Numbered from the stretch's first letter, positions 1 to 6,722 are shown. The stretch: 7,218 nt of DNA from Pseudomonadales bacterium (GCA_022448765.1 JAKUTI010000133.1:1-7218); one strand, 5' to 3'. Translations and numbers: made by a program. The notes: generated by a model from the letters alone, not told the origin.

Positions 1-91
1 GCGAGTCATGAGCGTGGCAGCGAATCGGAGGCTTCCCATTAGTGGGCTCTTCCCATCCTGAGCTCATCGCCCCACTCCCGGCCCCCCCTGT
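1..91. other. Unassigned sequence past the cvpA break, at the window edge
   Basis: This short G/C-rich stretch follows the premature cvpA stop. None of its three minus-strand frames continues CvpA. It holds a run of seven C (plus strand, 82-88), a direct repeat CTTCCCAT at 32-39 and 49-56, and a small CCCA/TGGG inverted repeat at 35-46. On the minus strand a possible ORF starts at an ATG at 67-65, has a GGGAG about seven bases upstream, and stays open to the edge (MSSGWEEPTNGKPPIRC...). I do not recognise it, and 22 codons are too few to call a gene. On the plus strand a frame open from the edge ends at 61. The stretch could be the end of a mobile element, a rearranged flank or an assembly join; nothing here decides between them. 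Confidence 0.4.
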
Positions 92-235
92 TTAGCCGAG
101 GTCCTTTCGGAGGAACGCGGCCAACCAGATTGCAAGAGCAACAGTTTCTCGCACGAACCCACGTGCCATTCCGAAACCAGCCGAAACTAATATCACAACT
201 AAAATGAAAATATCTGCAAGATTCCAACCCATCAT
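92..235 (-). pseudogene. cvpA, 5' fragment (CvpA family membrane protein), prematurely ended
   Basis: CvpA is an inner-membrane protein of about 160 residues, linked to colicin V production in E. coli and normally encoded just before purF. Reading from the ATG at 235-233 gives 47 codons. Residues 6-21 form a hydrophobic segment (ADIFILVVILVSAGFG), followed by ARGFVRETVALAIWLAAF, which matches the family's conserved RGFVREALSLVTW-like stretch and the start of a second membrane segment. Likeness ends near residue 42 (about base 110); after RKDLG comes a TAA at 94-92. The start overlaps the SPOR gene's stop as ATGA, the expected coupled arrangement, so the 5' end is intact. About 70% of the protein is absent. 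I infer a broken gene or an assembly join; a natural 47-residue protein is unlikely. A longer frame over the same DNA reads a different, non-CvpA peptide. Confidence 0.75.
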
Positions 236-798
236 TGGCTAAAACCGACGATTAGTGCTTCCAATCCGTCGTATCTATCAACAAGCTCTTCGCGTATAGC
301 GACAGCGTCGACACGCAGTAGCATAGGCCCAACAGCAACTCGGGTTCGATTACTCCCAGCTTTGCGTATGTTCGAGAGCCACGCTGAATATCCGTCGCTA
401 AGCAAGCGGTCACGCAACGCCGTCGCATTTTCGGACTGATCGAAGCTACCAACCTGCACCGCCCATGCAAGGGTGGAGGTATCTTCGATCGACAAGACGG
501 GATCGCCAATCCGTGTAGCGCTATCTTCTAGATAGCCATTTTCGTCAATGGTTTCGCGAATCTCTTCACGCGCGTCCAGCGCCACTTTCAACTCAGGCAC
601 CTCGACAATATGCTCCGGAACGACCGTCGAGAAATCAATTGCCTCGACAGCCTGTCGTAGTTCAGACCCGTCAGAATCTAACGATTCGACGGACTCCGGT
701 TTGAGCCCGTCCCCATCGAATAGCATCGGAAGCAATATAATCGCGAGGGAGACTAGGGCGATCGTTCCTGTGACCCGATATCGAGTCATCTCTTTCAT
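232..798 (-). CDS. SPOR-domain membrane protein, DedD-like
   Basis: This is a bitopic inner-membrane protein of 188 residues with its bulk in the periplasm. Residues 1-10 are basic and cytoplasmic, and 11-26 form one membrane segment (GTIALVSLAIILLPML) followed by FDGD, close to the VGTIVLVALGVIVLPGLLDG start of E. coli DedD. Residues 27-108 are an acidic, probably flexible linker. Residues 110-186 are a SPOR domain beginning WAVQVGSF, with LRDRLLSDGYSAW and RVAVGP as its other typical pieces. SPOR domains bind denuded peptidoglycan at the division septum, and DedD contributes to cell constriction in E. coli; a division role here is inferred by homology and synteny. Length is slightly below E. 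coli DedD (220). The gene starts 19 nt after folC and its stop overlaps cvpA. No clear Shine-Dalgarno precedes the first ATG; an ATG three codons on (789) is an alternative start. Confidence 0.88.
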   Translation of the reverse strand: MKEMTRYRVTGTIALVSLAIILLPMLFDGDGLKPESVESLDSDGSELRQAVEAIDFSTVVPEHIVEVPELKVALDAREEIRETIDENGYLEDSATRIGDPVLSIEDTSTLAWAVQVGSFDQSENATALRDRLLSDGYSAWLSNIRKAGSNRTRVAVGPMLLRVDAVAIREELVDRYDGLEALIVGFSQ

Positions 799-817
799 AG
801 GCTTAGCTGATAGTTAG

Positions 818-2095
818 TTATCGTGAAAATAACCAATGGCGCGTTCGCTCGACTAAATCAAAGGACCCGAATACGAGGATTAAGTCGCTACTCTGCGTCG
901 TATCGATGAGGTAATCAATAGCAGTCTCTACCTTCCCACCAACCGATACCGCGGTCGCATGACTAACCGTGCGTTCAAGTTCGATAGCGAGCTGTCCGCG
1001 TGGCCCAGTAGTGTCAGCGCAGACCACTTGACCTAGGACCTCACTCAGCTCACTCACTATCTGACCCGCGTTCTTGTCTTTGAAACATCCAAACAGTCCA
1101 GAGAACTGACGCCTCGGATAACGCCTCTTCAACTGTTCCAACAAAAACCGAGCCGCGTCGGGATTGTGCGCGACATCGAAAACCCAAGTACGGTCCATCT
1201 TATCCAACACTTCGCAACGTCCCGGTAGACGAACGTTGAGCGCACTCGAAATTAATTTAGCGTCCAGGGAGACGCCAATTAGTGCAGCAGCCTGGAGTGC
1301 GGCAACCGCATTCTCCGGCGCGACCGAGGGCTTTTCTGCATATCTATAGTCCCGACTTTCGCCACCCTCGGTGACTTCGATTCGCCAACCGCTAGAATCC
1401 AAATGATGTTGAAATTCTCGACCGGCAATATAGGTTTCTACCCCAAGCTCTTTTGCCCGACGCTCAACGGAACCCGGTATCTGAGGTTCACCGAAAATCA
1501 ACGGCTTATCGCGTCGTAATATCCCGGCTTTTTCACGACCAATGCTTTCTCTGTCGAATCCAAGATATTCCTCGTGATCAATACCCACGCTAGTAATAAT
1601 GCTGACATCTCCATCGACGATATTGAACGCGTCGAGACGACCACCGAGGCCGATCTCGAGGATCGCGAAATCTAGATCCTCGCGGCAAAAACAAGTAAGT
1701 GCGGCAAGGACGGCATACTCAAAATAGTTAAGGAGTACCCCGTTTCTGGCAGCTTCTACGGCCTCGAAACTCGCCACTAAACTACGGTCAGTCACCTCTT
1801 CGCCTTGCAATCTAATCCGCTCATTAAAGACATGCAGGTGTGGTGACAAGGTGGAGCCAACACGAGCGCCCGAGGACAGTAGTACCTGCTCAAGGAAAAT
1901 GGCCGTGGAACCCTTGCCGTTGGTTCCGGCGACTACGATCACCTTGCGCGCTGGCCGCAAGACCCCCAAGCGCGAAGCAACATCTTGCACCCGCTGCAAA
2001 CCATCAAGCACATTCTTCGGATGTTCCCGCCCGATTCGGGCAAGCCATCCTTTTACGGCCGACGATTCATCTCGTATCACACGTTGACCCGGCAT
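818..2095 (-). CDS. folC: Dihydrofolate synthase / folylpolyglutamate synthase
   Basis: FolC is a cytoplasmic ATP-dependent Mur-ligase-type enzyme. It joins glutamate to dihydropteroate to make dihydrofolate and then extends the glutamate tail of folates. From the ATG at 2095 the protein has 425 residues, close to E. coli FolC (422). Visible signatures are the P-loop GTNGKGS (57-63), SPHLHVFNERI (84-94), EIGLGGRLDAFN (147-158), HEEYLG (174-179), REKAGI (187-192, holding the lysine that is carbamylated in the family), the linker motif LPGRCE (290-295) and DVAHNPDA (307-314) in the C-terminal domain. N-terminal HPKNVLDGLQRV resembles the HPKTIDLGLERV region of the bifunctional E. coli enzyme, so both activities are likely. 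A TTG one codon upstream (2098) could also start it; neither has a strong ribosome site. It begins about 24 nt after trpA, in the place where accD usually intervenes. Confidence 0.95.
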   Translation of the reverse strand: MPGQRVIRDESSAVKGWLARIGREHPKNVLDGLQRVQDVASRLGVLRPARKVIVVAGTNGKGSTAIFLEQVLLSSGARVGSTLSPHLHVFNERIRLQGEEVTDRSLVASFEAVEAARNGVLLNYFEYAVLAALTCFCREDLDFAILEIGLGGRLDAFNIVDGDVSIITSVGIDHEEYLGFDRESIGREKAGILRRDKPLIFGEPQIPGSVERRAKELGVETYIAGREFQHHLDSSGWRIEVTEGGESRDYRYAEKPSVAPENAVAALQAAALIGVSLDAKLISSALNVRLPGRCEVLDKMDRTWVFDVAHNPDAARFLLEQLKRRYPRRQFSGLFGCFKDKNAGQIVSELSEVLGQVVCADTTGPRGQLAIELERTVSHATAVSVGGKVETAIDYLIDTTQSSDLILVFGSFDLVERTRHWLFSR

Positions 2096-2119
2096 CAAAT
2101 AATGTCTATCGCGAACCAG

Positions 2120-2944
2120 CTACTCGCGGGCTTGTTGGTCAGTCTTATCCATGGCGGCCCGGATCTTTTTTGCTTGTGCTTCCAACGCTCCCGGGATTTC
2201 GCGTTCGGAGTCCCGAAGATCTTCCATGGTTCGAACCAGTGCACTACCAACGACAACACCATCCGCATACGTCGCGATTCGCCCAGCATCCTGACCGTTC
2301 TTCACGCCAAAACCAACCATCACGGGCAGTCGTGTGTGGGACTGGACCTCCCGCACCTCCTTTCGCACCGTTTCAACCTCCAAGTGCTGAGCGCCAGTCA
2401 CCCCTTTCAATGAAACGTAGTATATGAAGCCCCTTGCTGCAGAAACGATCGACTGCATCCGCGTCTCGGTAGTCGTCGGCGCAATCAAAAAGATGAGATC
2501 GAGTCCTGCTGCCAGGAATAAAGGTTGAATGTCTACTGCTTCTTCCGGTGGTAGATTGACAATGATGACACCATCGATTCCGGCTTCGACAACACTTTTC
2601 GCAAAGTGGTCAGGGCCCATCCGCAACAACGAATTGAAATATCCCATGAGGAGTACCGGCGTATTCGAATCGATCCGCCGGAAATCACGCACCATTTCAA
2701 CAACCGTCGCGAGATTGGCACCGTTCGCCAAGGCCCGTTCCGACGACTTCTGTATCGTAGGACCTTCGGCCTCCGGATCAGAAAACGGAACGCCGAGCTC
2801 GAGGATATCGACGCCACCTTTAACCAATGCGTGGAGCGAAGGTACCGTTATATCGATCGACGGGTCACCAGCAGTGATGAAGGAAACCAGCGCTGTTTTA
2901 CCCTCGCGCTTGTATGTCTCCAGGCGTAGACCGATACGACTCAA
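2120..2944 (-). CDS. trpA: Tryptophan synthase alpha subunit
   Basis: TrpA cleaves indole-3-glycerol phosphate to indole and glyceraldehyde 3-phosphate, and passes indole through a tunnel to TrpB in the alpha2-beta2 complex. The 274-residue TIM barrel has ITAGDP (23-28), catalytic Glu49 in ELGVPFSDP (49-57), GPTIQ (61-65), GYFN (101-104), NLPPEE (130-135), GVTGA (181-185), the phosphate-binding GFGV (211-214), and VVGSALV (231-237). The odd point is position 60, where enteric TrpA has catalytic Asp60: here it is Glu (codon GAA in GAT-CCG-GAG-GCC-GAA-GGT), a conservative change with an otherwise intact site. The start is TTG, overlapping the trpB stop as TTGA, with GGGA seven bases upstream; the peptide MSRIGLRLETYKREGKTALV aligns well with other TrpA N-termini and no ATG is available nearby. 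Coupling to trpB translation is likely and fits equal subunit amounts. Confidence 0.96.
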   Translation of the reverse strand: MSRIGLRLETYKREGKTALVSFITAGDPSIDITVPSLHALVKGGVDILELGVPFSDPEAEGPTIQKSSERALANGANLATVVEMVRDFRRIDSNTPVLLMGYFNSLLRMGPDHFAKSVVEAGIDGVIIVNLPPEEAVDIQPLFLAAGLDLIFLIAPTTTETRMQSIVSAARGFIYYVSLKGVTGAQHLEVETVRKEVREVQSHTRLPVMVGFGVKNGQDAGRIATYADGVVVGSALVRTMEDLRDSEREIPGALEAQAKKIRAAMDKTDQQARE

Positions 2945-4155
2945 AGTCGAATCCCGTCCATATCGGCAACTGTTTGGATATCCTTGTCCCCACGGCCTGA
3001 CAGATTCACAACGATGATTTCGTCTTCGCTACGGCGCAATGCCTCTATGCCGGCATAAGCAACAGCGTGACTAGATTCTAACGCGGGCATGATCCCTTCT
3101 GTCCGATTCAATAGTCGGAACGCCTCTATAGCCTGGTCATCGGTGACCGCAACATAATTGGCCCGCCCAACATCTTTCCAGTAAGAATGTTCGGGACCTA
3201 CACCGGGGTAGTCGAGACCCGCGGATATCGAATGGGTTTCTTGTATTTGGCCATCTTCATCGTCCATCAGGTAGCTTCGACTTCCATGCAACACACCCGG
3301 CCGACCAGCATTAAGGGGGGCTGCGTGCCTTCCCGTATCAATACCCAGCCCAGCCGCCTCGACACCGATTAGATCAACGGCGTCATCATCCACAAATGGA
3401 AAAAACAGACCCATCGCATTGGAACCGCCGCCGACACATGCGATCAGCACGTCTGGAAGTTTTCCCACCTGTTTGAGACTTTGCTCTTTCGTCTCTCTTC
3501 CAATAACTGTTTGAAAGTCGCGAACCAGCGCAGGGTAAGGATGTGGTCCCGCAACGCTCCCGATAATGTAGTGCGTGTCGTCCACGTTCGTCACCCAGTC
3601 TCTCATCGCTTCGTTCATGGCGTCTTTTAACGTTCGCGATCCAGACGAAACTGGAACCACTTCAGCGCCCAGCAATTTCATCCGATATACATTCAGAGCC
3701 TGGCGTTTCACATCCTCTTCACCCATGTAAACACAACAATCAAAACCAAATCGCGCCGCGACCGTCGCAGTCGCAACACCATGCTGACCAGCTCCGGTCT
3801 CGGCTATCACTCGCCTTTTGCCCATCCGCTCTGCCAAGAGAGCCTGTCCCACGGTGTTATTAATCTTGTGAGCTCCCGTATGATTCAGGTCTTCCCGCTT
3901 CAGAAAAATGCGCGCCCCACCTATTTCACGCGAAAGTCGACGGGCCTCGTACAAAGGCGTCGGCCGGCCAACGTAATGCGCCAAATCGTGTTCGAAACGT
4001 TGTCGAAAATTCTGATCTGTCGCCAAGTTCTCGTAAAGCGCCGTCAGCTCATCGAGAGCGTGCGTCAACGTCTCAGCCACAAATCGACCGCCAAAGTCTC
4101 CGAAGTGACCACCATCGTCTGGTGCGCTATAGGGTTTACGATTTCGTGCCGACAC
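2941..4155 (-). CDS. trpB: Tryptophan synthase beta subunit
   Basis: TrpB is a pyridoxal-phosphate enzyme that condenses indole from TrpA with L-serine to give L-tryptophan. Starting at the GTG at 4155 it has 404 residues, near the usual 395-405. Family signatures are FGGRFVAETL (21-30), GRPTPLYEA (63-71), LKREDLNHTGAHKINN (85-100) with the PLP lysine at 97, ETGAGQHG (119-126) with the catalytic Glu at 119, RMKLLGAEV (158-166), GSVAGPHPYP (199-208), the cofactor phosphate loop GGGSNA (242-247), HSISAGLDYPGVGPEH (308-323) and SGRGDKD (386-392). The frame remains open for 28 codons upstream, but those read through trpF and are not TrpB-like. The GTG start is fixed by the Shine-Dalgarno GGGAGGT just ahead and by the conserved N-terminus. 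It overlaps trpF by 20 nt. All key residues are present. Confidence 0.97.
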   Translation of the reverse strand: MSARNRKPYSAPDDGGHFGDFGGRFVAETLTHALDELTALYENLATDQNFRQRFEHDLAHYVGRPTPLYEARRLSREIGGARIFLKREDLNHTGAHKINNTVGQALLAERMGKRRVIAETGAGQHGVATATVAARFGFDCCVYMGEEDVKRQALNVYRMKLLGAEVVPVSSGSRTLKDAMNEAMRDWVTNVDDTHYIIGSVAGPHPYPALVRDFQTVIGRETKEQSLKQVGKLPDVLIACVGGGSNAMGLFFPFVDDDAVDLIGVEAAGLGIDTGRHAAPLNAGRPGVLHGSRSYLMDDEDGQIQETHSISAGLDYPGVGPEHSYWKDVGRANYVAVTDDQAIEAFRLLNRTEGIMPALESSHAVAYAGIEALRRSEDEIIVVNLSGRGDKDIQTVADMDGIRL

Positions 4156-4768
4156 GTCGGACCTCCCGCATGAACGCTTCCATTTTTTGCACGTCTTTGG
4201 CAGGGCCTGCACCTTTTTCAATTCCACTCGCAACATCAACCGCCCAGGGATTCGTGCTCTTTATAGCCTGTGCCACGTTAGTCGCGTCCAACCCGCCGGC
4301 TAGAATGATCTTTCTTGTTGTGGAAGTGGGCCACAAAGTCCAATCAAAGGTTGTACCCGTTCCGCCACGCTCCCGGCCAGTCGACGAGTCGAGCATCAAC
4401 GCTGTTGCCCGATGATAATTATCGGAGAATTCCTCGAAATCAAATCCTTCCACCACCGATTGGGCTTTCAAATATGGAACTTGGAATTGTTCGCAAAATT
4501 TTGCGGGTTCGTCGCCATGAAACTGCAGGTAGTCCACATGCAGTTTCTCAACAACGGACACAACCTCTTCAACTTCCGGATCCACAAAAACGGCCACGAT
4601 TTTCACCTCGCGACCAATACGTCCAATGATCGCTTCAGAAGAAGCAAGCGAAACGCGCCTCCTACTATTCTGATAGAAATTGAGACCAATCGCACTGCAA
4701 CCAGCGGCAACCGCGCCTAGCGCATCCCTCATTGTCGTTATTCCACAGAACTTCACTGCCACGCTCAT
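4136..4768 (-). CDS. trpF: Phosphoribosylanthranilate isomerase
   Basis: TrpF performs the Amadori rearrangement of N-(5-phosphoribosyl)anthranilate to CdRP, the step before indole-glycerol-phosphate synthase (TrpC). From the ATG at 4768 it is a single-domain TIM barrel of 210 residues, unlike the TrpC-TrpF fusion of enterics. Features are KFCGIT (6-11) with the catalytic Cys8, GLNFYQNSRRRV (28-39) where many members have SPR, LQFHGDE (81-87), LMLDSS (124-129) with the catalytic Asp127, GGTGTTFDW (135-143), LAGGL (156-160) and VDVASGIE (177-184). A TTG five codons upstream (4783) is possible, but the conserved N-terminus begins at the ATG; the ribosome site is weak for both. It starts 25 nt after truA and its end overlaps trpB. 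trpC is not in the window. Confidence 0.95.
   Translation of the reverse strand: MSVAVKFCGITTMRDALGAVAAGCSAIGLNFYQNSRRRVSLASSEAIIGRIGREVKIVAVFVDPEVEEVVSVVEKLHVDYLQFHGDEPAKFCEQFQVPYLKAQSVVEGFDFEEFSDNYHRATALMLDSSTGRERGGTGTTFDWTLWPTSTTRKIILAGGLDATNVAQAIKSTNPWAVDVASGIEKGAGPAKDVQKMEAFMREVRRVGTKS
4161..4167 (-). promoter_or_regulatory. Ribosome binding site that fixes the trpB start
   Basis: On the minus strand GGGAGGT (4167-4161) is a near-perfect Shine-Dalgarno sequence, five bases before the GTG at 4155-4153. It lies inside the trpF coding sequence, eight codons before the trpF stop. It is the strongest ribosome site among the gene starts I examined here and decides against the longer open frame. 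Confidence 0.8.
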
Positions 4769-4793
4769 TATCGAGGTGCTCAAAAAAAGCGCG

Positions 4794-5594
4794 CTAGTCT
4801 ATCACCTGCGGGCCCAATATAACCGGGCAGCGAACTTCGATCGTTCGGGAAAGATCGGGATACGTGACCTGGACCAGATACAGCCCGTGTGGCGGAGCAG
4901 TGGGGGCCGCTAGACTCCGGTTTCGAGCGGCCAGAAGGGTCGAGACTTCGCCGATACCGAGCACGCCCAGACCCACCTGCTTTAGCGTCCCCGCGATGTT
5001 TCTTACCATGTGCATTAGAAACGCGTTAGCGACCGTATCAATCACCACCATCCGTCCATTTCGACTCACGGTCAATTTTTCGATACGTCGATTGGGTGTC
5101 GGTGCCTGGCATTGCGCAGCCCGGAATGACGAGAAATCGTGTTCGCCTACTAGTATCTGTGCCGCCACCTCCATGCGCTCGACATCTAAGATATTGGTCT
5201 GCCAATACGCAAGGTCGTTCCCTATTGCGGGACGCGGATCAGCCTCGCCGAATACGTACATATATCGCCTTCGTACCGCTGAACGCCGCGCGTTAAAACC
5301 CTCTGAAGCACGCTCGGCCCAAATAACCGCCACATTGTCGCCGATCTCCGAGTTCACCCCCTTAACCCATGCAGAAAGCGGTCGTCTGGGGCCAGTGAAA
5401 CTCACCACCTGGTGCGTTGCATGCACTCCGGCATCGGTGCGACCGGCAGCCGTAACCCGTAAGGCTTCGCCGGCAACGCGCGCCAATGCTTTTTCGAGAA
5501 TATCCTGGACAGTCGTGGGACCGCGTTGTGATTGAAAGCCGTGAAACGCCGTTCCCAAATATTCAAGTCCTAGCGCAATGGTTTCCCTCGACAC
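4794..5594 (-). CDS. truA: tRNA pseudouridine(38-40) synthase TruA
   Basis: TruA converts uridines 38, 39 and 40 in the anticodon arm of many tRNAs to pseudouridine. The 266-residue protein (E. coli 270) has LEYLGTAFHGFQSQ (10-23), TVQDILEKAL (28-37), the catalytic block GRTDAGVHA (51-59) with Asp54, FNARRSAVRRRYMY (100-113), HDFSSFRAA (152-160), NAFLMHMVRNIAGTL (190-204; many relatives have HH where this has MH) and PPHGLYLV (234-241). The start is a GTG, with AAGAG five bases upstream; no ATG lies near the conserved N-terminus. The stop is 25 nt before the trpF ATG. In Pseudomonas and related genomes truA stands just before trpF, as here, though it has no part in tryptophan synthesis itself. 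Confidence 0.96.
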   Translation of the reverse strand: MSRETIALGLEYLGTAFHGFQSQRGPTTVQDILEKALARVAGEALRVTAAGRTDAGVHATHQVVSFTGPRRPLSAWVKGVNSEIGDNVAVIWAERASEGFNARRSAVRRRYMYVFGEADPRPAIGNDLAYWQTNILDVERMEVAAQILVGEHDFSSFRAAQCQAPTPNRRIEKLTVSRNGRMVVIDTVANAFLMHMVRNIAGTLKQVGLGVLGIGEVSTLLAARNRSLAAPTAPPHGLYLVQVTYPDLSRTIEVRCPVILGPQVID

Positions 5595-5686
5595 TGTGGC
5601 TCTTATTTCCCCAAAGCGAACTAACAGAAAATTCTAGGCTGAGTCCATGTTCGCGCCACACTTACATCAACTTCTGGTATTGGTTA
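5595..5686 (-). other. asd-truA intergenic gap; possible weak -10
   Basis: At 92 nt this is the longest non-coding stretch in the window and lies where fimV sits in many relatives. No ORF resembling FimV is present. On the minus strand TAGAAT at 5636-5631 could be a -10 box, about 37 bases before the truA GTG, but I find no good -35 at 16-18 bases from it (the best is TGGCGC). A separate truA promoter is therefore possible but weakly supported. No GC-rich hairpin followed by a T run is seen. Confidence 0.3.
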
Positions 5687-5697
5687 TTAGGCCAATA
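5678..5697 (-). repeat. Inverted repeat around the asd stop codon
   Basis: TATTGG (5697-5692) and CCAATA (5683-5679 and 5678) are perfect 6-bp complements with an eight-base loop that contains the asd TAA stop. The following bases are CCAGAAG, with no T run, so it does not look like an intrinsic terminator. It might be a weak RNA hairpin at the asd 3' end or chance. Confidence 0.3.
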
Positions 5698-6706
5698 GCG
5701 GCAACAGATCCTCGGCAATTTGTACGCTGTTGAGCGCAGCCCCTTTTCGCACGTTATCGGAAACGATCCAAAGATTCAGTCCACATGGATGAGAGATGTC
5801 TTCTCGAATCCGTCCTACGAAGACCGCATCCTTTGAAGCCGCATCAAGGGCCGCCGTCGGATAGCCACCCGCGTTTTGCTCGTCCAGCACCACGATACCT
5901 TCGGTATTTGCGAGTAGTTCTCGTGCATCCTCAGCACTGATAGAGTCGCTCGTTTCAATGTGAACGGCTTCCGAGTGTCCATAAAAAACAGGTATACGAA
6001 CGCATGTCGGATTAACACGTATCCGTTCGTCCTCAAATATTTTCTGGGTTTCCCACACCATTTTCATTTCTTCTTTGGTATAGCCGTTGTCCTGAAACGC
6101 ATCGATGTGGGGAATGGCGTTGAACGCGATTTGTACGGGATGAACTCGTGATTCGACATCTTTTCCATTCATAAGGCTTAGCGTTTGTTCGGCCAATTCG
6201 TTGATACCGCCAGCACCGGCACCAGACACCGCTTGATATGTGGCGACATTGATTCGTTCCAATCCAACCGCGTCATAGATCGGCTTTAAAGCGACAACCA
6301 TCTGAATGGTGGAACAATTTGGATTCGCCACAATGTGTCGCGCAAAAGCGTCCTGAATTCGATGTCCATTAACCTCGGGAACCACTAGCGGCACATCGTC
6401 GTCGTATCTGAACGCTGACGTATTGTCGACGACGATGGATCCCGCAAGGGCGGCTCGTTCGCCGTGTTCCGTCGACACCGTTCCACCGGCCGAAAACAGG
6501 GCGATCTGAGTATTCGAAAAGTCGAAATCGTCGAGTAACGCCACTCGAACCGACTTCCCATGAAATTGAAGTCGCTTACCTACCGACCGTTCACTTGCGA
6601 GCAAAACGAGTTCGTCAATGGGAAAGTCCCGTTCCTCCAGGATCTCGCGCATGGCCTCTCCCACCGCTCCCGTAGCTCCAATAATGGCAACGTTGATTTT
6701 TTCCAT
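5687..6706 (-). CDS. asd: Aspartate-semialdehyde dehydrogenase
   Basis: This enzyme reduces aspartyl 4-phosphate to aspartate semialdehyde with NADPH, the branch-point precursor of lysine, diaminopimelate, threonine and methionine. The 339-residue protein has the nucleotide loop GATGAVGEAM (10-19), VDNTSAFR (93-100), VPEVNG (109-114), the catalytic cysteine in NPNCST (Cys131), YQAVSGAGAGG (157-167), RIPVFYGHSEAVH (237-249) with the probable catalytic His244, and the C-terminal block NLWIVSDNVRKGAALNSVQIA (with residues 311-331). The length places it in the roughly 340-residue class, rather than the 370-residue E. coli type. Intact Cys and His argue against the inactive-looking Usg-type paralogue that also occurs at this locus in pseudomonads. 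The ATG at 6706 is 16 nt after leuB; a GAGGG/CAGG stretch across the leuB stop can serve as ribosome site. Confidence 0.95.
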   Translation of the reverse strand: MEKINVAIIGATGAVGEAMREILEERDFPIDELVLLASERSVGKRLQFHGKSVRVALLDDFDFSNTQIALFSAGGTVSTEHGERAALAGSIVVDNTSAFRYDDDVPLVVPEVNGHRIQDAFARHIVANPNCSTIQMVVALKPIYDAVGLERINVATYQAVSGAGAGGINELAEQTLSLMNGKDVESRVHPVQIAFNAIPHIDAFQDNGYTKEEMKMVWETQKIFEDERIRVNPTCVRIPVFYGHSEAVHIETSDSISAEDARELLANTEGIVVLDEQNAGGYPTAALDAASKDAVFVGRIREDISHPCGLNLWIVSDNVRKGAALNSVQIAEDLLPLLA

Positions 6707-6722
6707 TCGCTGCGCCTGACCC

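Noticed and set aside
39..227. 62-codon minus-strand frame over the cvpA fragment
   Set aside because: It is out of frame with the recognisable CvpA start and encodes a peptide without membrane character; it is a shadow of the cvpA remnant.
1840..2427. 195-codon open frame on the plus strand across the folC-trpA junction
   Set aside because: It is antisense to two well-supported genes; its proline-, arginine- and histidine-rich peptide looks like a shadow and has no family motif.
4156..4239. 28-codon N-terminal extension of trpB
   Set aside because: These codons lie over the trpF 3' end in another frame, read unlike TrpB, and the Shine-Dalgarno and conserved N-terminus both point to the GTG at 4155.
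4779..4797. GCGCGC followed by seven T (minus strand) after truA, as a possible terminator
   Set aside because: GCGCGC cannot form a stem with a loop by itself and there is no complementary arm just upstream; trpF follows within a few bases.
4864..5535. 223-codon open frame on the plus strand opposite truA
   Set aside because: It is wholly antisense to a clearly conserved TruA, has an arginine/serine/threonine-rich composition typical of a shadow frame, and shows no recognisable domain.
5687..6706. asd as the inactive Usg-type paralogue
   Set aside because: The catalytic Cys in NPNCST, the GHSEAVH histidine and the nucleotide loop are all present, and no second asd copy adjoins it.
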